A stretch of DNA of 64,000 bases, taken from assembly GCA_010645155.1 (NCBI GenBank), contig CM021315.1, positions 4,148,463 through 4,212,462 on the forward strand, read 5' to 3'. The translations under genes were made by a program, and so were the position numbers. Each line of letters opens with the position of its first letter. The stretch's first letter is position 1. Source of the DNA: Tigriopus japonicus. Its lineage: Eukaryota > Arthropoda > Copepoda > Harpacticoida > Harpacticidae. Below, piece after piece: positions 1 to 11,800 of the stretch. Below the pieces are notes generated by a model that was not told where the DNA came from, made no database searches, and saw nothing but the letters and a program-made list of their open reading frames with translations.

Positions 1-2028
1 TGAAGAGGGTCAAAAATATAAACACTTGTTTTATTAAAAAGATACTTTATTGAGAAGGCTGTTGTTTTGACGAAGCGACCTTTCGACTTTAACGTCATAG
101 AGAGATTCAACATTCTTTTACCAAAGAGCTACCCTCATAATTAATGTTTTGCATTGTCTCAAATGACTGCATATTCCTTACGGGCCTCCCGGTAGATGAA
201 AATACCAGAAAAAAAGCTTTAAAATGAGCATTAAGAACGAAAAATGCTGATTGTGGAACTACACGAAGAGTATGCCATAGCTTTTGAAAATGGTGGAACA
301 TTCAAGATCACTCGTAACTATTAAAGTTTAAAAGTGGTTTTTGAATCCAAACTGGATGGAATGTAATAGTTGGTGTATGTGCTTAAGTACTTACTTTTCA
401 TCAAGATAGTGTCACGTCATATCAATCAATCTTACTCGTACATGTCCTCATCAATTGCCAATGAGCAATTCATAGTAAAGGCTTCGTACAGAGAACCACA
501 TCGGTGTCTACAAACTACTTGCAACTTGTAGTTACCGAAAAAAGCCAGCTCCTCAGAATTGACCCTGGTTCGTCTTTATCAATATTAAAGGAGTCCTGAT
601 TGATTGACAAAGTATAGGACTTCCACGAATAATACCAATTTCTTCCGGACGTTTGCATGGAAATGCACAAACCGTTCTTCAAACGCTATTGTTGGTAAGT
701 TATGGGAGACCAAAAAAGACGCATTTTACATTATAGTTCCAAGAAGGTCTGAAATTGAACATAGTGATGTCTTTAGTTCTTGGGCGTTGTTTTACCTTTT
801 GGGGTTGTCATTTTTTCGATGGTTTAAACATTTTTTGAAGGATTTTAACTCAAAACATGTGAGAAAATTTTTGCCTCAGTTTTAAAGGTGAATACATTAA
901 TGATACTATTTTGTGCCAGGCCTCAAAACGATCCAGCCTCTAGAATTTTTTCAAAAAGAGAGGGATATGTCACTACAACAGGCATTGATATCTTTCCTAA
1001 CGATAATATTGATTTACATTGACGATTACAACAGTTGTCGATATTTTCAATGGTTTGGATGCATTTCTTCCAAAGCTATGAGGTTATTGGAAAAAGTTAA
1101 TTCCATCACGAAATGACGCACTTGAGAATTTATGTGATTGATCATTAAACTTTGGGAAATAAGGTGTCATGAATTGTGTGTTTTTGTACAAAAGTTAAAA
1201 ATCATGTAGATGATTTTTTTAGATTTCATTCATGTATGCACTCAAACATATCGAGTAAATCTCAAATTTTGCCATCTTTTTAAGTTTTAAATTTTCAATT
1301 CTGCTTAATAATATATCCATGAAATGCAGGTAGGTTTCGAATTTTGCCGTATCTACGAACAACGTCATTCCTGTATCTTTGGCGAAAAAGAATTGTTTTA
1401 AATTAATTGTGAAATTCTTCCATTTCCGACCATACTGACCTTTTATTCCGAGTCTTGCTGATCATAAATGTTTGAATGACCCTCGCATCAATGGAACTTT
1501 TGTTTCTAGCACTCAAGTACTCTGAATAATAACACGCCATCCTTCTAACAATATAAACTCCGATAAGTCGTTTGTAGAAACAGTCTTTGTCAATCAACTC
1601 AAACGTGAGTATCTTTCAAATCACTTGGACTGGTTGTGCCTGCAATTATAATTTCGCCTGTCCTTTTTTGTACGTTTGTTCTTTCAGTTTTCAGATAAAC
1701 AATGCAACAATCTCTAAAATTCAACACTCTTCTATGGAAAATTGTCTTGTGGTCTTTGTTTCATGCAACTTTTGGAAAAGTACTTTTGCCACCTGTAAAG
1801 TTTTTAAGAGATTTTGCGATGGAAAATAGTTTGCTTGGCCACGTCATTTACTTGCCTCTGAGTGAAAATCGACATAAAATTATCCCATATCGGAAACAAG
1901 CGAGGTAAGAAGACGTGTGAGCAATTATTCTGATTAGTTTGCGTGGAGAGCCCATTTTGCGGCCTTCAAAAGCATATCCAGAATATGCACAAGGTTGTCA
2001 ATGGGTGTACTGAATTTGCTCCTGCCTA
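1..2028. other. 5' flank, no gene recognised
   Basis: AT-rich DNA without an open frame that looks coding. The short open frames are unremarkable in composition and lack recognisable motifs. Upstream exons of the ionotropic receptor gene that starts being readable at 2859 may lie here, but I could not pick one out. Confidence 0.5.
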
Positions 2029-2150
2029 TTAAAGAAGCTCATGGGAAAGAGGCGTTAACTAGGTCAAGTTGTTGGGATTTTTTGAAGCTTCACGTTACGG
2101 CCACTTGTCCCTACGATCAAGTTGGCGCTTCTGTCCCATGAGCTTCTTTA
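2029..2150. mobile_element. short foldback MITE
   Basis: The two ends are inverted copies: TAAAGAAGCTCATGGGA at the left and TCCCATGAGCTTCTTTA at the right, about 120 bp apart, with no coding capacity. The same terminal sequence occurs again at about 43484, inside the foldback element in the M-Ras intron. This supports a dispersed repeat. The target-site duplication is not clear. Confidence 0.6.
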
Positions 2151-2640
2151 TTGCCTACTGGGTTATTATGCAGTAGAGTCAAATTTTTAACGGTAGGTTG
2201 TGATAAAACGAGAGACAAGTAAGTTTCTTGTCCATTTAAATTCAAGTGTTGTTATTAATATCCTTTCGTCTTCTACAGAATGGATGAGTGTAGTCGAATT
2301 CAGCTAGGTATTCTGGCGCCTAAAAGGCTAGGGATTGGTCAGAGTGGAGACTAAACCTCCAAAAAAATTAATAAAAAAATGTCTAGCCCAATTCACATTC
2401 TTCGTTTTGACAATCAATCGAAACACGAACTTTTCTAGCAACTAGCAAACTTAAGCTATGAAACGCGCAATCCTAGTTCTGACCCACCCCTAACTAGTTT
2501 GCCCCCCCCCCAATGCCCAGCTGAATTCCTCTCACTACACGCATGTATTATTCCTCAAAATTAGGATGTGCATGCCTTGTGTTCCCGTATAAAAATCAAC
2601 GTTGCTCCATAATATCCCGAGTCAAGAAGAATGACATTTC

Positions 2641-2752
2641 TGGAGTGGGAGGCTGACGATGAGATTCATGAATTCCAGTAGGATGACTTTGATAGCGTTC
2701 ATCTGCAATCGAGACCTTTTGCTGCATTCAGCCCAATACGTATTTCCTCCAC
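2641..2752 (+). repeat. half copy of a palindromic repeat
   Basis: Starts TGGAGTGGGAGGCTGACGATGA and continues to about TACGTATTTCC. It resembles, base by base with differences, one arm of the palindromic element at 55473-55886. Only one arm is evident here. It ends about 100 bp before the first recognised receptor exon. Confidence 0.55.
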
Positions 2753-2858
2753 CGAGGATATATTGGATCAGGATTATAACCTTGGCATTCAACAGACTAA
2801 CTTCTTACCTAAAATCTACTCCCATATTATTTTATGCTTTTACCTCTCTTTTGACCAG

Positions 2859-5800
2859 AAGTTGATTCAATAGACTTTGAAACCAAGCTAGACATTGAGC
2901 TACATCGTGCCATTTTCTCTTCATTACTTAGAGGCCTAATGATGAAGATCATTGACGTCGAGTTTGCTGTTCCTGTAATCGATACCCGACCCAATACTCC
3001 GGATCTCCATGTGGCATTGGATTTGCAAGCCACCCGTACTTTTTTGACTCAAGTCTTTGAATGTGAGAGCACTAACGATTACTGGCTCATTGATATCACT
3101 GGGATGGAGATTGCAGAAGTTCGGAAAATCATGGACACTTTGAGGATTGACTTGGACGACCAAATATATCTGTTTGATAGCCAACCCAATAAAACACTGA
3201 TCTATGAAACTTACAAGATTTCTCTATCGAGTAAAGCAAAAGTGAAGATTATTGGATCTTGGACCAATTCTTCTGGAATAAGAGTGACTGAGAAAGAAGT
3301 GTGGAAACGCCGAATGGATTTGGAGGTACTGATGTTTGGACAGTGAATGAATGCATGTATTTAAAGAATAAGTGTATTTTCCACTTTTTTAGGAGTAGCT
3401 CGGTACAGCACATAGTTATGACTCATAAGTACGGTTCGGAATAAGTTGCAAAATGCAACATGCACCCCACAAGGTAACATTTTTTTGCTTCAATCACTTA
3501 AATCACCCAGAAATTTTCCAAGTAATATATTTCACATGCACTTTTCCCATCAATACTTCCTATTTGAATTCTAAAACAGTTGGTCGAAAATAAAACTACT
3601 TTTTTAAGGAAGACAATGGTTAGAAAAAAGAAGAATGTAAAATTACAATCCTTCGCCAACTGAGACAAAAATTTGGCGAAATTTGACATTTCAAAATCAA
3701 AAAGTGACAATTTTAAAGTCAAATAAATCGCAATTTTAAAATAAAAAAGTGACAATTTCTAAAAAGAACTCTTTGGCAACTTCCGTCAAATTGAGTGCAA
3801 CTTTTAACAAAAATGATTGCAACTTTTGCCAAAAACAGGAACTTTATCCGAGCCCTACTTGTAAGGATCAAGATATATTCACAGTGGTACGGATTGGGCG
3901 AAGAGATGTATTGCCTTTTAGAATTTCCCAGGCTTGGTTGCAGTTATTGCGTTTGTTGGTTTATTTCATCGTAAAAATCGAACTTCAATTTTGACTCACT
4001 TTTTTATGCTTATGGAATGATCTACTTATCAAAAACTTTTCTCATTAATCTCTTTCAATTTTCAGTGAAAAGATAAAAAAGAAATACTTTGTCACATAAT
4101 CAAATCACTTGAATTTTGATTTTTTTTGTTCGGGTTTAAGCAAGGAAATCCTTGGTTTAAGTTATGTAAGTGTAAATTTTTGAGAGGACTCCCTAAAATT
4201 CCTTAGTAGAGACTGGGCAAAACGTTAAAAATTGCCCAAGAATGGCTAATAAAAAAGGCTTAGAGGACCCTTAGGTTAACAAGTCCAAAAGTTACGTTTT
4301 TTACTTTTTTCAATTAGGCTTTCGAAGAAGGAAGTTATTTTAACATTTTTGTTAAGGTCCCAAAAGCTTTTCTTTTCAATTTTCGCGCGAAAAGTATTGG
4401 CTCCGTTTTTTTTGGTTCAAAATGTTTGCCTGCGACTGAAGGCCGAATATAATCTCATTAAAAGTGTAAGGTATTGGCAAACCGCGACAAAACCTTTTTT
4501 GTAGTTAAATTTCTCACAAACACAAAAAGAGCCTTTAATATCAGTATTGAAAACTTTTTGGTTCCATCATTCATATGCAAAGCGGTAAATACCTAAATTG
4601 AACTTCAACTGTGGACTTAACTTCATTTTTCCTAATTTTTGCCGGCTAGATATGGGTTTTCCATCTCTTCCAACCTTCCTGTTCCACTTTGTAATTGCGT
4701 GTTAAGTAGATATAAGCTTAATACAAATTCGATATTCATCGTCAATGAAGGCTGTTTGGGTGCATTCATTGTATGTGAAGAAAGTTCTTCCGCTCAAATG
4801 TTTTGTTTGATAGATTCTATGTGGGCATTAGTTTTGGCTTTGAAGTTCGATTCAGCTGAGAATTGATAGATGTACGTACAGTCAAAGCTGTTTATACGAA
4901 TGTTTGCTTCCAGCAACAACTTTAATACAGAATTCCAAGAGACTTTGTTTACTAGACAAGAGTTTCGGTCAGAAACAAAATATTCTTTTGCAGAGATTTA
5001 TCCAGTATTCTTACATTTATCCATTTTTTACCATAAGTATCACTCCCGATGCAATAAAAATGTCTCGTTTCTGCTCACCTGGACTATCTTACTCTAAATG
5101 AAAATGTCGAAAGTTTTGTTAAATGAACTTTTTCTTCAAACATGAAGGATAAAGGATAGGGTTTAAATTTTGTAAGTGCAATTTATAGAATGCTAGCGGC
5201 AGCCGGTCTATAATATGATCCAGTAATCGCTCCTATTGGAGCTAACTGTCTTCCAATCTAGGATATGACTCATCTGCAGCACTACATAAATCTAAAATAC
5301 CGCGTAAAGTCTCCAACATATTGTGGTAGCACAAAGCTGGCCCACAGACTTCACACTCTATGAGTTAGGGTTCCGTGTGGATTTTTGGTAGAAATATTTT
5401 TGATGTTTTCCATATTTTCAGGTAAGATTAGGTTAGGTTAGGTTAGGTTTGTCTAAGTTCAAGTTTAGTTCAGGTAATCTATGCTTTCCCCTTTTGTCAA
5501 TTTCTATGACGGTATTATGTCATCTACAAGATCAGAAGATAGTTAGGGGCCATAAAGCCTGCACTGTGTGTGCAATGGGATTTGACATTGAACACACTAA
5601 ATTACGTGATTCGCAACCCAAACTTGCCCAAAATTTAGGGAGTCAGTGGCAAAATTACTCATTCAACTGCTTTGGTCGAACAAGAGCAATGTATGATGAA
5701 TCAAGTCACTTGACAGTTGACACCCTTGCTGCCAGATCAATGAAGTGTGTTAAAACCAAATCTCCACTGATTGAACTGGAGTGACATTTCTCTGTTGCCC

Positions 5801-8800
5801 TCTAGTTAGGAGTAGAGTTCTAGGGAGAAAAATGACACTCCAAGCCAGCCGTTTGGCTTCAGTTTTGATCCCCCTTCACTAGCCTGAAGTTGGGCAGGAT
5901 CACCGTAATGTGTTCTAAAAAGAAGAGTAGCCTGACAGCCCAGGCAGAAATTGGTTGATTTTTGAATCAAATTTGAAGATGATGTGGCTTGAAAAAATAA
6001 GTCACTTGGCAACTAATTGAAACCTAATACTCCTCCAAACACTCAAATCAGATCGGATCTTGAATTAGATCACTTGGAATTGAAATAGAAGGTCTCCAAA
6101 AAAGGGGGGAATGACGAGGTTGAGTTCAGCCACTTTTAGCAATTGCGTGTTATTTTATGTGCATGAAGAGAAGGAATCCTCAGTCAGGTTGACCAAATCT
6201 TAAAACAAGGAAAGTTATGTAGAAATTGTGAAACATAAATGATGAAATTAGGTAATCTTGGGTGCTTTTTCTTGTATCTGTTTATCTCTTGAACATCAAA
6301 AACTTTGTAGCCAATTCACTCTGTGAGTGAATACCTCCATATAATTTCTGGAAAAGTTTTTGTTTCTTAAGATTTTGTTAACCCTGATCTTCAATTGTAT
6401 ATGCCTCAATCTCTTGGGTATTTTGAATTTGCCGCCATGCCATGAGAGTGAGTTGTCAGCTGAATGGAATCATAACAAAAACCCTTGATTTGGGAGTGAC
6501 ATTTTTCTCCCTAGAACTCTAGTCAGGAGGTCTCCACAAGAGGTTGCGAGATTGTACATATGTGATGTCGCAGTTCCCCTCAAACTGCAATATAAAACGT
6601 GTCGTATTAAAGCTTGATTATATCTTGTAGGGTCATCAGTTCAAGATTGCTAGCATGTTTTCTCCTCCCTATATAACATCAATGATACCAATCAACATTT
6701 CGGAAGCTGGGATTCCCAACGATTATTCATTGACAGGCATGTTCGCTGATGTATTTTTCAACTTGCAGGTAAACGGGATTTTTGGTTACATTTAATTTTT
6801 GTCCTCATTGTACTGTCATTGGTCACATTTGCAATTGCTCTTTGTAATATTTTGCAATCAAAAATACCTTTTATGGCCTTGTATTTCATTCCTTTTCACT
6901 CAATGATTAATTCCAAAAGCAGCCAATTGTATTCACTGTTAGGTTTTTTTGTTTGATGGGAAGCGTCTTCGAACTTTTTTATCCAATATTTTTGTGGATT
7001 AGAATTGAGGAAAACTGATTTTGGGTATACCGGGTGCTTAACAAGAAACGGAACACCTGATTATACCATCCATAAATCGTGTTTGAAGCCAGGTCTTAGC
7101 CTTAAATGTGTTGCATATAACTTACCAAGCCCTTCAGCACTTGCAGGCTTAAAGAATCAGAAAGAACGAATTTCCCCTCTAGTTCAATATGAAGGCGACG
7201 GGTACGGTGAAAGGTCATTTTTGACAACAGAGCGTTCGTGCCTCCAACTTTTTTGCTCCCGAAATTGGGTTAAAATAAAAATAAAAATGTGGCGACATAA
7301 AGAGAAAAGCAACACATGTATATGTTACATTTTTTTAAGCTTTGTCTATTTTTTGTGAGATCAACCAATTCTGAGTCATGAAAATGGTTTGCTCTACTGT
7401 TTCTTATGAATCATCCGGTAAATGAAAGTGTCTTAATTTAGGATTTGACACGACTTTTATCAATTGATGAAATCAACTTTGAGAGGGTATACAAGTATGT
7501 AGTTGGTTTTTAGGTCTTTTTCAGGACATTTTTTGTATTTTAATTTGCTCCATACGATATTCTGACATTGGAAAAGCCACTAAAAGCTTTGGCATTGAAG
7601 CAAACACCTAAACAACCAAGTATTTGAATAACCCGTTTCTTGTTATGTTAATCACAGTTTTCACGTCTCCTACTAATCGAAGATAACGTTCAATTTCTTT
7701 CCTTCTCCAAGGAAATCTTGAATTTCACCTTTGTCGTGACTCAACCTCCCGATGGCGAATGGGGAGCAGTTTCAAGTGATAAACAAAATTGGTCTGGAAT
7801 GATTGGAATGCTTCAAAAAAAACAAATTGACATGGGTACGTACTTAGCCAAGAATGGCTCAAACCAGGATTACTTTCAAAAAAACCGTGTGTCCTATCAC
7901 TACAATGAAAATTCAACGGAACAATATATTTGTTGCATAAATTTCATATTTTAGTACAATGATTGGACCCCCATGTGTATTTTTAATAATTTTGAAATTC
8001 GTTCTGAACTATAGTGGTTCCTGAGTTAGCACGAGAATAGAAATCTTCCAACGTACAATTTTGAGCGTCCGAACTCTTTTCGAATGTTTTCATTGAATAT
8101 TTCAAAAGTTTGATTGCACGCTCGTATTCAACACAGGAATGATTTAACAAAAAATATTGCCATTATTTGGAAGAGCTTTTAAACACGGCCCTTTTTCGTC
8201 GTTCTTTTTTTTGGCTCGTTTGATTTTGGTTGTTTTCTACCCATCACTTCGCTTTGCATAGTAAAAAGAGAAGCGTTGAAGTCTCCAGTTTCCTATTTCC
8301 TCTTGCTTTTTCAATTTCAAAACAAAGATCCTCATGTATTTCTCTTTTTCATATTCAAGAAATGGAGCTTTTATATTTATCCCACTTTACACCTGCCATC
8401 ATCATAACATTTGAAATCCTTCATTGTTCAATTCATTTTGTTGCCCATCAATTTTAGTCGGGAAGATGTAGGAACTGATCCTCTAACAGCGTATAAGGCA
8501 GGGTTAGATAAATTTTCAAATGCTTGTCCTGATCAACCCACTAGGTTTGTCCAGATCTGCCAACAGGAACTCATTGGTAGATTAAACTTCTTATAAACAT
8601 TAATTCTATAGATAACATTAGTGATTTATTTGCTTACAAAGAATCGCATTCCATGTAACCGTAGTAAAAAATCAGTACCCACAAAAAAGTTTTCTTTTTT
8701 GATTTGAAAAATCCTAAACTTGGTCGTTAACTCGTTTGATTATTTCAGCCATCGCTGATTTCACAGTCACCAAACAACGATCCTCGGTGGTTACGTTTGC

Positions 8801-11800
8801 CGAACCCATTGCCCAAATCTATCACAGCTTATTCATCAAGAATCCATCTGGTACACCGCATTATACGGCTTTTGTGGAGCCTTTACATTGGATGGTTTGG
8901 CTGACTTTGATTGTTTTCATTGTGATCACGCCTCCCTTGTTGTATTCAAGTGTAAGGTAAAAAAAAGTCATGATTAACCTTTTAATACGTTTACTTGGAG
9001 GTCTTTTTGCGAGATAAGCTCGCTGGGTCTTAAGCCACGTCAAGACAAATTTTGAAAATGTAACTTGTAGTGTGAGGTTTTCTTTGAAAAAAATCTAATA
9101 CGTAGAACTGATTTAACCTAAAAGTAATTTGATAGTGTTCCTATGTTGATTTGTTCTCGACAAGACCAGATATATTCAGGGCTCTTTGACAAAACTTACT
9201 CTGCGTCTCCAGACCTGTTCAATTATCTTATCTAGATGAAAGATAAAAGATAGTTTATCTTTTATCTTTATCTAGATACTTTTCGGGAAACTATCTTAAA
9301 GTATCTTTATCTAGATACTTTTTTCGGGAAAGTATCTTAAAGTATCTTTATCTAGATACTTTTTCAGGAAAGTATCTTGAGGTATCTTTATCTAGATACT
9401 TTGCGGAAAATACTATCTTGTCTAGATACTTTTCAATGTATCTTGAACACGTCTGTGCGTCTTTTTTTAATCGTCTGAAAGTTTTTGAACCATAAAACTT
9501 GACTGTATTACAAGTTTTAAACTTTTTTGTAATAAAATGAGATGAACAAAAACAGAATCTGTGTTTTGGGTGGGGAGGGGGCAAATGGCTTTTTTTAAAT
9601 GGATTTGTGATATGATACGTTTACTTTCCATTTTGAACTAGCCACAAGCCCTTGTGGAGATAACCAAAAAATGAATGGGTTAGTAGGGCGATCCTAGATA
9701 CACTAAGATAGATATTGGCATTCGTAGGCTAACACACGGTGCCGATGATTCACGCTGGTGATTGGTCAAGAGCACAGGGCGGATATACGGCAATTTTTGT
9801 TGAATGAGTTACAGCTGTTGAAGAGCAAAGGTTGCAGGTGAAAACTTGATATTTCCGAAGATTATTACTTAAGTTGTGCCCAAACAAACAACAAGTGACC
9901 CTGACTTCAACCTAGGGATGGGTGACAGCGGCAATTTTGCCCTCGACTCCGACACTGACACCGCAAGGTTGACACCCACGCCGACACTGAAACCTGTGTT
10001 GAAGTTGCCCATCAATGTCGTGGTGTTGACATTGACACCGATAGCGTGTTCCTTATAATTAAGTCAAACAAAATGTGCCCTTCTGGACAGTAATATGGAG
10101 CACCAGTTTTGACAGACCTACCCATTCTAAAGACATTTAAGTTCATGTTAGTTCAACATAAATTGGAGAGAGGGAAAATAAGCTTACCTTTTACAATACC
10201 CTAGCTGGGTGTGCGATTTTCTTGCTTTGCAAGTCTGTTTTTGGAGTTTGGTAAGCGTTTATTTTTATGATGGAACAAAAATTAATGATATTGGATTTTC
10301 TTTAGTCCTTCATATTTACAATCAAATTGGGATCAAGTTTTTGGGCGGGCAGTACGTTTTTCAAAAACTCTTAAAGCCTTAAAATGTCGGCACCAGAGAC
10401 CTGGTGTTGATACTGACACCGAAAGCCCAAAAAGTTGGTGTCAACACCTTGGCAACGACACCGGCTTCTTGCCCACCCCTACTTCAACCCTACAAACAAA
10501 ACGAACTTGTTTGGGCACAACTGCTTGGGAAACGTCACAACCAAAGGTCAGCTGGGGCCTGAAAACTGTCCAACAAAATGTTAGGCCTGTCTGCCCCAGC
10601 GTCTCCTCTCTGCCAACTCTGTGGTCAAGAGCATTCAGTTGAACATTCAGCTAATTCTAACGAAGTTCAACAACAAACCAGAGTACTTCTTCTTTGTTGA
10701 TTTTGTAGTGATCTGACCTGATGCTGGGGTTGCCAATTTTCTTAAGTGAAATCATACTCCACTGTCTACCAGCCTTCATAAACAGGTTTTTTTCTTTAAG
10801 AAGCGACAAAAGGCAAGGCATCCCTGACTTTCGTGACTTATGAGCAGGGTTGCAAATCAACCTCAAATTCGTGTTTGCTCATATACCAGAGCAAAGCACC
10901 CATTCTCTAAGAGGTAACCCTACCCTGCCACCTCCCGTGAAAAAACTTGCGCAAGCCAAGATTTCACATCACTGAGATTTTGTTGTCAATCACCCGATCA
11001 TGTGAATTAATTGGCCCCTGTTTAAACTCCACACTAGTTGAAATTCACTTTTTGCATATCGGGTTAATACCTTAGACACATTTCCAGCAGACTTGAGGAT
11101 TTTCAATAACCAAGCTGCCCTATCAGATGAGCGAAATAGTTTAGATGTGTTTCTTAGAAGAAAAGGTTCCTTTAATCATGAACTTCGGCTTCCCGCATGA
11201 TGAATGACGTCACAGACAGTCCGTGCCGGGTCGGGCAATCATAGATTTGAATGCCAATCTCTGCCTTCTAGTATTTCTAGGCGATCCCTTGAAGCTCTGA
11301 TTGTTGGTTTGTTTAGAGATTGGGACAATTTAACAATAAAGAGCTGTGCAAACTATTTGCTTTCATGAAAAAACTTAAGTTACTGACCTGTGTGCATAGT
11401 GGGGAAAGTTCAAAGCAAGAAATACACCCTGACATGAAAGTTTGTCGTAATTTTGAACCAAAATATTTTCATTAAATAAGAATAGATTTGAACGACTTGA
11501 TATGCAATCTGTCCCCAACTAGTCTCTTCTTTCTCGGAAATATTATTTGGGATGCTATCGACCAAAGTGGAAAGTGTGGATGGCTCAACGTTTTTCCGCA
11601 CTTTTTCAGGGGTCTTCCCTTTGCCTAAAATTTTGACGAACGGTTGAAATTCCATGAGCTCTTGAATTATGACGGACAGTAATATTGCCCGTTATTTTTG
11701 GTTAGAGGTGTTCCAAAACTAGTCTTCTTTCTCCAAAACCGAGTATAATTTGCTTCCCGCCATACTCTTTTTTTCACAGCGGTTTAAAGGCAGATGGAAC

